The translations under genes and the position numbers were made by a program. From Euwallacea fornicatus (lineage: Eukaryota; Arthropoda; Insecta; Coleoptera; Curculionidae), in NCBI RefSeq assembly GCF_040115645.1, contig NC_089555.1:4278001-4342000 (forward strand): a DNA stretch of 64,000 bases, written 5' to 3'. Below, piece by piece: positions 9,587 to 20,493 of this stretch. The notes under the pieces were generated by a model, which was not told where the DNA came from, did not search any database, and was given only the letters and a program-made list of their open reading frames with translations. Within the stretch, counting starts at the first letter, position 1, and each line of letters opens with the position of its first letter.

Positions 9587-11863
9587 GTATATCACTAACA
9601 TGCACAATGTGTAAATTAATGGAAAAGATGCTAAATAAAAGACTTTATGGTATCTGGAAAATAACAATCTCTTGAATCCTTATCAAAACGGATTCAGAAA
9701 ACATCGCAGTACCATCGACAACTTAACACTACTTCAATCGGAAATATCCAATGCGATAATATCTCAACAGGAAACGGTGGTGGTCTTCTTTGACTTGAAG
9801 GCGGCTTTTGGTACAGTCTGGCAACCACTCATACACAGTAAATTGGAAGAATACAATTTGAAAGGAAATATAGCAGCCTTCATCAACAATTTCTTAACTG
9901 AACGAATGTCCAGAGTAGTGGTTAACGGAGCAAAATCGAATGCTTTTCCTTTGAAAAATGGAGTACCTCAGGGCTCAGTACTTAGTCCAACACTTTTCAA
10001 TATGGCTATTAACGATATACATAAATTCATTGATAATCCTGTTCAACACTGTTTATATGCCGATGACTTGGCCATCTATTTCTCTGGAAAAAATACTTCC
10101 ACTACGTGCAAAGTAGTACAAAATACCATCAATAACTTACAGAATTGGGCATCTAGTTCCGACTTCAACTTTTCGGAACAAAAATCAGAAGTCATGTTGT
10201 TTAGCCGTAAAAGAAATGTACGGCCTACCTCAACTTACCTTGAAATCAATCCCTTTACAATATGTGAATGAGTATCTCTTCCTAGGACTCACCTTTGACA
10301 ACAAATTGACGTGGAAAAAGCACATATTAAAGACTAAAGCTAATTGCATCAACCGGATGAACATAATTAAAGTTCTAGCAAATCAACACTGAGGTTCAAA
10401 TGAAACGATGCTGCTTCGAATTTATAGAGCTCTTATCCGCTCCAAATTGGACTACGGCAGTATAGTATATGCATCTGCTAGCGAAACAAACTTAAAGTCC
10501 TTAAATACAATACAAAATACTGTAATTAGACTGGCCTTAGGTGCTTTCAAATCCAGTCCAAACGATTCACTGACTTTCGAGGCACATGAGATGCCTCTTA
10601 AGTTTAGAAGAGAACTACTGTTACTGAATTACTTTACTCGAAAGGTGGTAGATCAAAGAAATCCTGTTGCTTAATTGTTCAACGGTCTGCAGGGCTTGGA
10701 AACTACATCGAAATCTCTTTCTCCCATTTCTCACGTCCTAGCAAGATTACTAAAGGACTTCTAACTTCTAAGCTTCTAAACTTCTATCCAAACTTTAATC
10801 ACTATATGACATCCACACCTCCATGGCATAGGATACCGCTGGACCTGCACTTATTCCTTCATCAATACAGCAAACGAGACTCGTCAGCTATCCTTTTCAC
10901 TTGTTCTTTCCAACAAATCATTGATTCATTTGCACCGGATAGTATACTTTACACAGATGCTTCAAAATCTAAGGAGGTTGTGGGATGGGCAGTCACGAGC
11001 GCGCCAGAACTGGTGGCAAGTTCTAGTCTTCCAGAAATGTGCAGCGTTTATACTGGTGAAATGTTCGCAATCTATAGAGCAGTGAAATTTTCGAATGGAG
11101 ACAACAAAACATTTGCTATCTGTTCGGACTCACTAGGTGCAATACAAGCAATCAAGGACTCTTACAGCTCTTATCCTCTAATTCAAAACATTCAAGATGA
11201 AATCCACACCTTACCTACTAACTACTGCAAGATCCATTTGGTATGGATCCCATCACACATCGGACTAGCAGGTAACGAATTTGCGGACTCGAGTGCGGGA
11301 AATACGGCCCGTTCATAAGTCATAGAGCAACATTTTTACCTACCGAAGGATGTAAACAAATATTTTAAAGTAACTATTGAAAGCAAGTGGCAAAACTTCT
11401 GGAATCTATCCAACACGAAACTGTCACGAATTGAACCATCTCTGCTCCCTTTTAAACAACTTCAACTAAACAGAAAGAACACTGTGGCCATAAGAAGATT
11501 AAGAATAGGACATACAAGACTAACTCATGGTCGTCTAATGGAAAGGACATCTCCCCCAAAATGTGACAGGTACAATGTCTTGCTGACAGTCGATCATATC
11601 ATCACAAAGTGTCCAATGTATAGTGCCAATAGGATCTCCTTTCAAATTAAAGATGAACTGTACAAGAACTTGCACTCCACAGTAGATCAGAGAACAACCA
11701 TAGAATTCCTAAAGTCAATTGATCTTTTTAACTCCGTCTAAACGTAATCTTCATGTCAACTTGATATGTACCTGTACTCAGAACGTTTTGTATACTGTCG
11801 AATGTATGCTGAGTGCCAATAACCCAAGTAGTTAAGGCACTATAATCTTTATTAAAAAAAAAA
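9587..11863 (+). mobile_element. I-like LINE L2, 5' part missing
   Basis: Order of remains: reverse transcriptase, thumb, RNase H, C-terminal cysteine motif, 3' UTR and a run of ten A (11854-11863) after ATAATCTTTATT. RNase H after the RT is typical of the I group of non-LTR elements. The coding sequence begins directly at the right TA of E6 in the middle of the RT N-terminal motif, so the upstream part lay on the other side of E6. The A tail abuts the C-terminal codons of E7, which was the target. No target duplication could be identified. Confidence 0.82.
9589..11741 (+). pseudogene. I-like LINE polyprotein: RT, RNase H, Cys motif (L2)
   Basis: ORF2-type polyprotein that would reverse-transcribe the element RNA at the target nick. 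Readable segments: SLTCTMCKLMEKM (RT N-terminus), NPYQNGFRKHRST, GVPQGSVLSPTLFN and CLYADDLAIYFS (the YADD active site, near 10050), in one frame to 10271. A frameshift then gives FLGLTFDNKLTWKKHI and, after a stop, RSKLDYGSIVY. RNase H follows in a further frame: LYTDASKSKEVVGW, SDSLGAIQAI and WIPSHIGLAGNEFADSS (10945-11300). The last piece carries GHTRLTHG and CDRYNVLLTVDHIITKC, a Cys-His-Cys motif. At least four frameshifts or stops make it inactive. The endonuclease is absent. Confidence 0.85.
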
Positions 11864-12250
11864 CTTAGTTGAAGTCCTTTATTTTTTATTACGTCTTTTA
11901 AACGGTCAGATATAGATTTTACTAATCTCTCACAGTAATTTGTCGAAATTGTTGCCCATTCTTCCCTTAATACCGTTTTCAATAGTTCTTTATTACAAAT
12001 GTCATGTTTTCTAACAACTACTTTTAATTGACTCCACAAGTTTACAATTACATTAAGATCTGGACTATGAGGAGGTGTTTCAATCACTTTGGGACAATTA
12101 TACAGCAATCAGTGTCCGATTCTTCCTGCTTTGTGCTTTGGGTCGTTATCTTGATAAAACTTAAATGAGTTTTCTATTTCAAATTTCCGTGCACTTCGTT
12201 TTAAATGTTGCTTTAGAATATCTAAATACAAATTTTGGTCCATGATACCT
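11864..12250 (-). pseudogene. Tc1-like transposase C-terminal half (E7)
   Basis: Minus-strand reading: GIMDQNLYLDILKQHLK, then FKFYQDNDPKHKAG (second catalytic D), LLYNCPKVIETPPHSPDLNV followed by IVNLWSQL, where V stands in place of the catalytic E. The C-terminus is SDRLKDVIKNKGLQ. By sequence it is the family of E13, which shares YNCPKVIETPP. It is cut on the right by the BEL LTR at 12251 and on the left by the A tail of L2, which removed the last residues and the terminus. Loss of the catalytic glutamate adds to the truncation. Confidence 0.8.
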
Positions 12251-12880
12251 GTTAAGGGGTTCCTTCGATAAACGAAACCACGAAAACGCCAATTTGATTT
12301 ATATAAAATGGACTGTATATAACTTGCACTTATATCAAATAATGAAAGAGTTTTGGTCTAAGTAGGAAGAGGGAGAATGCTTAATTGGGCGGGTTACACA
12401 ATATAATTCTGATCACATGCCGACAACGACGCAGCTTTCACCCGAAACGAAGAAAAAGAAGAGAGCGAAAATTACTTCGGTTATCCCTTAAGTACTAACC
12501 CGGAAGAATTCCAACTAGGGGCGCACCACCACCAAGAACCATTATGGGCTATGGCTACGCCGGGTCCCATAACTCGTGGCCATTTGCGGAATATCTATAC
12601 TAGTCGCTTTTCTGGGAATATCGCAGGTCCAACAAATTGACCATCACAGCAATAGTCCCGATCGAGAAAGCTTCCTTAGACTAGTAGCACATTCCCCAGC
12701 CAAAGCGTACTCTCAGCTGTGTGTGGCACCCATGCATGTGGCCTGGCACCCAGATGGTATTCTCCGAATAAGTATCGTAGTACATGGGCGTAATTTAAGG
12801 GATAAAAATGTAAATACATGTTAAACCCAACAATAACAACAATAAAAAATGAAAAGAGCCAATAACTTAGAGTCCCTAAC
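12251..12880 (-). repeat. B1 3' LTR
   Basis: About 630 bp, matching 16927-17561 with many scattered substitutions and small indels by eye (for example GTTAAGGGGTTCC here against GTTAAGGTGTTCC). On the element strand it follows a purine-rich stretch (CCGGGGGCAAG, complement of 12881-12891), the expected polypurine tract position. The divergence says B1 is not recent. Confidence 0.88.
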
Positions 12881-13046
12881 TTGCCCCCGGCCTTGAAACG
12901 CTTGCAGCGTCTTCAAAGACAGTGTTCGTCGGCAAGGGACATATCTTGCTGAAAGAGCGCTTCACCAAACCACTGGAAGTCCTCAAGGTAGCCACACGAT
13001 TCACTCCATCCTGGTCAGGTTGTACTGCTACTACTCGTCCCATGCA

Positions 13047-16000
13047 CTATTTAGAGAAAGGAAGGTTATCATCCTTGACAAGTACAAGTACCCCTTCCTG
13101 GACGTCCTGCTGACGTATCCTCCATTTGACCCTCTGCTGAAGCTCGCTGATGTATTCCTTACTCCAACGCTTCCAAAAGTTCTGTCTGATTTGCTGGATC
13201 ATTTGGAACACCGACAGCCGATTTGCAGGAACATGTTGCAGGTCTAGGTCGGGCAGCTCCGGTGAGACTTCTTCCAATCAGGAAGTGAGCGGGTGATAAG
13301 AGAGTTAAGTCATTGGGATCTTGTGACAAGGGAAACAGAGGACAGGAATTGAGTATTGCTTCGATTTGTGCTAATAAAGTGATCAATTGTTCAAAAGTCA
13401 AGTTGGTATTTCGTGCTACTCTCTTTAGGTGGTGCTTTACTGAATTGACACCCGCCTTCCAAAGACCTCCAAAATGAGGCGATTGGGGGGGTATAAAGTG
13501 CCATTGCACCCCTCCTGGGCATATGAATTGGACAGTTTACAAGATTCCTTAATCAAGAAATGGCCGAGTTCTGCCAATACTCGATTGGCGCCGACGAAAT
13601 TCGTGCCGTTATCTGAATAAATAAATATGGCTGGGTCGACCACGCCGAGCCACAAATCGACGAAAAGCAAGCAGAAATGACTCACTTCTGAGGTCGGACA
13701 CCAATTCCAAATGCAAAGTCTTCGTCGCAAAGCATATGAATACACTTACATAGCACTTGGACAACCTTGAGCCGCGACCCCTTTTATCCCAAATATTGAG
13801 AGGGCTCATGTAATCCACTTCCACAACTGAAAATACACTTCCACCAATTAAGCGACTTGGTGGAAGGTCACCCATGATAGGCGTTAAATACTCAGGGTTG
13901 AATCGCGTATAAGTAACGCAGCTCCTTACCATGGCCCTAATCAAATTGTGCGGCGCGACAACCCTTAGGGATGCGAGCAATAGCTGAGGGCCGGCATGCA
14001 TCAATCTTTTATGCTCGTGCTCGCACAACATCCGCGTCAAACGATGTTTTGGAGACAAAAGCATGGGATGTTTCTTATCAAATTGATAAGGCGAGTTTCG
14101 CAACCTTCCCCCTACCCTCATTATGCCCTCACCATCTAGAAAGGGACTCAAACTCAATAGTTTACCCTTTGGATGCAAGGCGACCCCCTTGCTGAGGCAA
14201 TCAAGCTGGACTGGAAAGCTACTTCTTTGCGCAGTCTTGACCAACATTTTAATTGTCTCATTTATTTCCGATCTAGATAATGGGCTGCTAACGATGACCC
14301 CTTTCGATAGCCTTGATCGACAATTACCAACGAATCGAAGGACGTATGCTACGATACGACTCAATCGATTGAAGTCAGAGTAGCGCTCGAAAAAGTAGTC
14401 CACTATGGAGACAAAAATAACAACTTCCTTTGGAACGCGAACCTCGGACACCTCCTTAGGTCCTTCAGACGCACTCGGCCAATGAATTTCCCTAGACTGA
14501 AGAAAAGAAGGGCCATGCCACCAACGACTAGCCTCCATGAGTTCACTGGGAAAAACCCCCTCGACACCAAGTCAGCCGGGTTTTCCCTGGTGGGGACGTG
14601 ACGCCACTCACAATCCATTGTAAGCGATTGGATTTCTGATACCTGCTCACTTACGAAGACCTTTAGGCTACTGGGAGACATTTTTAGCCAACTCAAGACG
14701 ATGGTTGAGTCGGACCAGTACACTTGCCTAAAAAATTGCAATCTAGTGAAAGCCCTTACCTTGCTTATAAGTTTGGCCACGACCAATACACCGCATAGCT
14801 CCAAACGAGGGATAGTCAGGGATTTCAAAGGACTCACCCTGCTTTTGGCGCATAGTAACCTCACGGTTATATCGCCGTTTCTATCGATTCATCTGACGTA
14901 GACAGCTCCACCATAAGCTTCCTCACTAGCGTCAGAAAAACCATGCAATTCATGGCACATAGCATCCACGCATGCAATGTGGCGATCAATGTGAGCCCCA
15001 TTGAGGCTCGGCAACTCACTCCTGACTTTTGTCCAGGCTGTATGCAAATGAGCAGGGACTGACTCATCCCACGATAACCATTCTTGCCAAAGCCTTTGAA
15101 TTAGGATTTTCGCGATAATTACAGCCGGAGATAGAAGACCCAAGGGGTCGAAGACTTGCGCTATACCTGACAAGATGGTACGCTTTGTTACTTTCACGTT
15201 TGTCTCAAAAGCCTGAATCTTATAAGATAAAACATTTGACGAGCAATGCCAGGTTAAACCGAAAATCTTAGCCCTGTCGTCCCCATGAAAGTCTAGTACC
15301 TGAAAATCCTCGTTTCCTTGACTCACCGAACGCAGTATAGCGGGTTCGTTGGAAAGCCATTTCCGCAATTTGAACCCATCACCTGATAATGCAGCGGAAA
15401 CTCTATTACAAACTTTGATTCCTTCCTCAACTGAATCTATTGAATGAAGGAAATCGTGAACATAGAGTGACGATTTTATTACCGAGGATACATCAAGCTC
15501 GCTCTCCTGTGCTACTTGATGTAGACACCTTACGGCCAAAAAGCTGGCACTAGCTGGTCCGTATGTCTCGGTGTTCAACTCAAATACCTCGATAGGATCT
15601 GAGGGCGATTCCCTCCAAAATATCCGTTGCAACGAACATTGTGTAGGCTCCACAGATACTTGCCTATACATCTTGGCGATATCCGCCGATACCACAAACC
15701 GGAACTCGCGAAAACGAATTAAAATGTCAAACAAGTCCGATTGGATCACTGGACCGACCATTTGCAAGACGTTCAGGGATTTTCCTGTTGAAGACGGCAT
15801 GCTACAATCAAATACGACCTTCAGTTTAGTGGTGCAGCTTTCTGCTTTACTTACAGGGATATGAGGAATGTAGTAGGAGACACGATCATTCTCGTCAAGC
15901 ACCCTAGTCATGTGCCCAAGACTCGAATATTCACGCATGAATCTACAATATTCTTCCCTCAAAGCTGGATGCCGGCTGAACTTATGTTCTAGCGAAAGGA

Positions 16001-16070
16001 ATCTTTGAAGAGCTTTCGTCTTCGAATTCCCCAAGTCAGCGACGGAATGCTTAAAAGGGATGGCAACCAC
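13047..16070 (-). pseudogene. BEL/Pao pol: RT, RNase H, integrase, DUF5641-like (B1)
   Basis: Retrotransposon polyprotein, minus strand. The frame 16070-14889 holds RT: VPVSKAESCTTKLKVVFDCS, SADIAKMYRQV, and an active site reading LYVHDFLHS, where the family has YVDD, so one catalytic aspartate codon is now His. RNase H follows in 14864-14403 (WSDSTIVLSWL, WRHVPTRENPADL). Integrase lies in 14538-13437: the zinc-binding HAGPQLLLASLR part with a C-x-x-C that has lost its second Cys, EVDYMSP, and SDNGTNFVGAN. A C-terminal segment (NLTFEQLITLLAQIEAILNS; FWKRWSKEYISELQQR) is the DUF5641-like domain found after BEL integrases. Frameshifts lie near 14880, 14440, 13700, 13500 and 13250. Not functional. 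Confidence 0.88.
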
Positions 16071-16092
16071 GAAACGGCCGTCGACCGAACGC

Positions 16093-16404
16093 CTATGCGT
16101 TCTTTGGAAATGCTCCTCTGACGATCAATAGCTTAAAGTATCTAACCTCAAAGTCGTTCTGCTCAGCTAATTCATCGTCGTAATCATCAGCATGCAGCTC
16201 CAACTCACTTTGGATGGCTCCAAACTTGTCGAAAGTACCTTCTAATTTGTCTAGTCTCTCGATTATCTGAACGATTTTTTCGGCACCTAGACCGCCACTT
16301 ACATCTAACCTTTCGAGAAATTTCCTGAACATAGTGAGTTGGGTTTTACACGTTCTCCTAGCCACGCTTAACCCTTTTAGCTCTCCAGCAGATGCCATGA
16401 TCAC
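16093..16404 (-). pseudogene. BEL/Pao gag N-terminal remnant (B1)
   Basis: Starts at ATG 16398 or 16404. It shows the helical N-terminal gag region of BEL elements: SVARRTCKTQLTMFRKFLER, IIERLDKLEGTFDKFGAI, and EQNDFEVRYFKLL. After about 100 residues the sequence jumps directly to the N-terminal part of the RT reading (from about 16085). The rest of gag, its zinc knuckles and the aspartic protease have been deleted. Its protein would normally form the particle shell. Confidence 0.75.
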
Positions 16405-16908
16405 AAAATTGCAATATATGCGTCTACCAGTTACTATCTGCTCTAATACAGGAGCTCACAACAACGGCACGTAATTTGTAGCCACGCCAAGCTTTGTAGT
16501 ATGCGGCTACAAGTTACTGTGTGCGCTAAGATAACAGTTAAACAGGACGGCACGCAATTAGTAACCACGACAAGTCTTTATAGAATATGCGGTTACAAAA
16601 AACGCCAACTTTACGATACGAATGATCTAATTACTCGCAAGTAGCACAAGCGAAAGCAATAAGGTTCAAGGGCAATAGGACAAAGGACTTACCCACTTCC
16701 CAAACAAAGCTCCCTGGCTTCCACGATGATCCGGAATCACCAATCTTTTCTTCTTACTTAGTCCCCGATGAACAGCGATTTTGTTTTGTTGTTCTTGCAC
16801 GTGAAGCAACTCCTACCACGCGTACAGAGCAACTTCTTGGTTTTACATTTGAACAACTTCTATCACAACACAAACACCGAACGAATGATTTTCCACAAGC
16901 CCGAATCC

Positions 16909-16926
16909 GGCTCGAAGGACCAAAAT
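16909..16926 (-). promoter_or_regulatory. B1 primer-binding region next to the 5' LTR
   Basis: Immediately inside the right (5') LTR, the element strand reads ATTTTGGTCCTTCGAGCCGG. The same GGTCCTTCGA core recurs in BEL element B2 (complement of about 33053-33066). The position matches a tRNA primer site, but the pairing tRNA was not identified. Confidence 0.5.
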
Positions 16927-17561
16927 GTTAAGGTGTTCCTTCGATAAATGAAACACGACAAAGACACTTTGTTTTACGTAAAATGAACTGTATTTAATTT
17001 GCACTTATATCAAAATAATGAAAGAGTCTTGGTTTAAGTAGGAAGAGGGAGAATGCTTAATTTGGCGGGTTACACAATATGATTCTGATCAGATCCCGAC
17101 AACGACTCAGCTTTCACCCGAAACGAAGAAAAAGAAGAGAGCGAAAATTACTTCGATTATCCCTTAAGTACTAATCCGGAGGAATTCCAACCAGAGGCGC
17201 ACCACCATCAAGAACCGTTATGGGCTATGGCTACGCCGGATCTCATAAATCGCGGCCATCTGGGGAATATCTATACTAGTCGTTTTTCTGGGAATATGCA
17301 GGCCCAACAAATTGCCCATCATGGCAATAGTTCCGACCGAGAAAGCGTCCTTTGACTGGTAGTATATTCCCCAGCCAAAGCGTATCCTTAGCTTTGGCCT
17401 GATGGGCCATGTGGCCTGGTACCCAGACAGTATTCTCCGAATAAGTATCGTAGTACATGGGCGTAACTTACGGGATAAAAATGCAAATGCATGATAAACC
17501 CAACATTAACATCAATAAACAATGAAAAGAAACAAATGCCAATAACTTAAGAGTCCCTAAC
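16927..17561 (-). repeat. B1 5' LTR
   Basis: About 635 bp, partner of 12251-12880. On the element strand it starts GTTAGGGACTC and ends CCTTAAC. It should contain the promoter for the element RNA, although no convincing TATA box was assigned. Its outer edge meets D1 at 17562. Confidence 0.88.
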
Positions 17562-17757
17562 AGAATTGCGCTTTTGAAGCTGAAAGGGAAAAAGTAGAAT
17601 TGCTTTTATTTTCCTTAAACTTAAAGGCTCATATGTAAACATATTTGATTATATTTTTATCTTTTTGATCAATAAACACTATTTAAAACATCACTATATG
17701 AACAACAAAGAACAACAAAACAACAAACATATGTACGTAACTAACATTTCAAAAACT

Positions 17758-18824
17758 TTACAATAAATTCTCAAATTGAAGTCCCCCGTTTTGGATGCAG
17801 GCTGTCAATCGCCTCCTAAGTCCTATTACCGTAATATTGTTTGAAAAACTATTTTTGATCATTTCTGCCGCATTAATTCTCTGCAACAACTCTGTACGAG
17901 AATCTATCCTTCTTTTATAAACAAGATCTTTCATATGACCCCAAACATAATAATCGAGAGGGATCAAATCCGGACTCCTTGCGGGCAATGGTATCGGGCC
18001 ACCTCTGCTCATCCAACGATCCGCGAATACTTTATTTATATGATTACGGACTTGCAGCTGAAAATGTGTCGGGCATCCATCATGTTGGAAGATCATATTT
18101 TGTCGATTTATAAGAGGGACATCTTCCAGCAACAAAAACAAATCATTCCTTAAAAAATTCAAATACCCATCTCCATTCAAATTGTCAGGTAAGACAAAAG
18201 GACCAACCACAAACTTTCCAATCGCGCCCATCCATACATTTACACTAAATTTATGCTGGAAAGATGTTTCTCTGATTTTACGAGGATTCACATGGGCATA
18301 ATAGTGCATATTATGAAAATTAAATATGCCTTCATTTTTGAATCTTGACTCATCAGGCCATAAAATTTTATTTAGAACACCATGATCCTCCTGGTATAAA
18401 TCGTTTATAAATCGACAAAACTCTAGTCTTCTTATTTCGTCGTCAGGGACAAGATATTGGGCAGGAATGTAGTGATAAGCATGGATTTTCTCATCCTTGA
18501 ACGTTTTCCACACTTTCCACTGACTTATGTTTAAAATTCCTGAAATTTGTCGAACACTTATTGTTAAGTCTTCTTCCACCATATTAAAAACTTGTTCCTG
18601 GATTGCTGTTTCGTATCGAACCTACCTATACCTATTTGTTTTCCAACAGGTTTTGTGGAACCAGTTTCGCACAGTCGCGAGAATGTTTGGCGAAAAACCT
18701 TTACAGTCGGTAATCTCAGATTTGGATACCGCCTGGAATATTCTCTTCTAGCTTTGGCAGCATTGCCATTACAAAACCCATAGATAAAAACAATATTTCC
18801 GTATTCAGCATTAGTAAACGACAT
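17758..18824 (-). pseudogene. DD41D transposase with DUF4817-like N-terminus (D1)
   Basis: Start ATG 18824 (MSFTNAEYGNIVFIYGFCNG). The N-terminus, with GFCNGNAAKARREYSRRYPN and FSRLCETGS, is the helix-turn-helix pattern of the DUF4817 family found in insect transposases. A frameshift near 18570-18600 separates it from the second part (VRQISGILNISQWKVWKTF, a second HTH). The catalytic residues are WPDESRF (first D), IFQHDGCPTH (second D) and SPDLIPLDYYVWG (third D), with 41 residues between the last two. The C-terminus is NGGLQFENLL with a stop at 17758. Otherwise nearly complete, about 355 residues. E8 sits directly upstream of the ATG. Confidence 0.82.
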
Positions 18825-18825
18825 A

Positions 18826-20491
18826 CAGTGACTCCCGAAAATATTCGGACATCTACACTTCACGTTTTCTTTTATGTATTATTATAATGTAAATAACCAA
18901 TTATGAACTAGGACGTTGGAATATATTTGGTATCAGCTTTTTCTTGCAATCAATGTAAAAATATATTTAATATTAACTAACAATACTAGAAAATCAAACA
19001 AAAGTTACAAAACTACACATTTTTGGCATCACAAAAATTTTCGGACAGTAGAGTTTTGAGCACGTTAAGAACAAAATATAAGTTATTCATATTTAAACAC
19101 GAGCAATATTAATATTTTGTGTGTCCTCCTTTATTGTCTATAACGGCTTGAAGCCGTCTAGGCATAGACAAAACAATTTTTTTTATTAAATTAAGGTCAA
19201 TTTTGCGCCACTCCCCTCCAGTAACACTCTTTTTAGCTCATTTTTATTTGATATCGAATGTGATCTTACTTGCAAATCCAACTGATGCCATACATTTTCA
19301 ATTGGATTAAGATCCGGAGACTGAGCTGGGGTTTTAAGGACCTTTGGACAGTTATGGAGCATCCACTCCTTAACAACCATTGCGTTGTGTTTGGGATCAT
19401 TGTCTTGATAGTACTTAAAGCTTTCTTGAATACCCATATCAGTAGCACTTTTTAACAAATTATTTTTTTTAATGTTTAAATAAACCATTTTGTCCATTAT
19501 CCCATCAATGAAAACTAATTCCCCAACCCCTTTGGACGAAATGCAGCCCCACACCATCACTGATCCGCCACCGTGTTTCATAGTAGGACGTAAATTGCTA
19601 CTTTTAAGTTCTTCATTGGGTCTCCTCCATATCATTTGTCGTCCATCCGACCCGAATATATTGAATTTTGATTCATCCGCAAATATTACATCGTCCCAAT
19701 AGTTTTCAGGTTTTAAAATCATCTCCGATGCAAATTCTTTTCTAAACTTCTTATTTTTGCAATGAAGCCATGGCTTTTTTCTAGGTACTCGACCATTAAA
19801 ACCATTTGCTCTTATAGATCTTCGTATGGTTTCTGGAGACACCTTTTTATCAGTTTGATTTTCTAGAGATACTGTCAGTTTAGGGGCGCTAATTCTGGGA
19901 TTTTCCTTAATTGTCTTCATGATGTATCGCTCCTCTCGATCATTTATTAATTTTGGACGGCCAGTTTGTTTGATAGAAAGAATTCTGTCTTCAACTTTAT
20001 ACCGGTGAATGATGTCTGCAACGGTACTTTTGCTCAAATTAAGCTTTTCTCCAATTTTTCTGTACGACAACTTCTTCTCATTATGAAAAATTACCAATTT
20101 CCGTAAATCGAAACTGATATTGGCTTTATTTTTTACTCTACCCATTTTTACGGCTTAAAAATACAAATAGGCCTTGTGGATAACTTTAATGAGCAAAATT
20201 AAACGCTATTTAAATATTAGACCCAACACAACATACTCTTTTCTAGATAAAACTGCGAGTTACTATGAATGTCCGAATATTTTTGTTTAGGTTGTTTTTG
20301 TTACGTTGATAAGATATTCAACTTTTTTATATCTTGATAAGGAATTACAAATTTTGTTTTTCAATGTTAATAAATAAAAAGCAATACCAGCACATATTCC
20401 AAAGAGTCGCTTCATAATTACTTATTTTAAGATGTTTATACACAAATATAGAGTACATGAATAAGTGTCCGAATATTTTCGGGAGTCACTG
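18826..20491 (-). mobile_element. Tc1-like transposon E8, complete termini
   Basis: Terminal inverted repeats CAGTGACTCCCGAAAATATT (18826) and the complement ending GGGAGTCACTG (20491), with TA on both sides (18824-18825, 20492-20493). The element is 1666 bp. The near-perfect ends and the nearly intact gene indicate a fairly young copy. It is inserted at the boundary of the 5' UTR and start codon of the D1 transposase. Confidence 0.93.
19109..20145 (-). pseudogene. Tc1-like transposase (DD34E), one C-terminal frameshift (E8)
   Basis: ATG 20145 (MGRVKNKANISFDLRKLVIF) opens an uninterrupted frame to about 19205 covering the paired HTH region, the GRPKL hook, KKPWLHCKNKKF and the DDE domain: VIFADESKFNIFGSDG (first D), KYYQDNDPKH (second D) and SPDLNPIENVW (E). 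A one-base insertion in the GGAGGGGAGTGG area near 19205-19215 shifts the frame. The expected C-terminus, ending HTKY and TAA at 19109-19111, lies in the next frame. The catalytic triad is intact and only about 30 terminal residues are displaced, so it is close to intact. E1 is a relative. Confidence 0.9.
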
Positions 20492-20493
20492 TA

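Larger units (their letters stand above)
12251..17561 (-). mobile_element. BEL/Pao LTR retrotransposon B1
   Basis: Two direct repeats (12251-12880 and 16927-17561), GTTAAGG...CCCTAAC on the plus strand, flank a minus-strand internal region with a gag remnant, RT, RNase H, integrase and a C-terminal BEL-type extension. The element is only 5.3 kb because most of gag and the protease are deleted. The flanks (TACCT left, AGAAT right) do not match, so no target duplication survives. The right LTR abuts a truncated arm of D1, which suggests a deletion at or after insertion. Confidence 0.88.
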
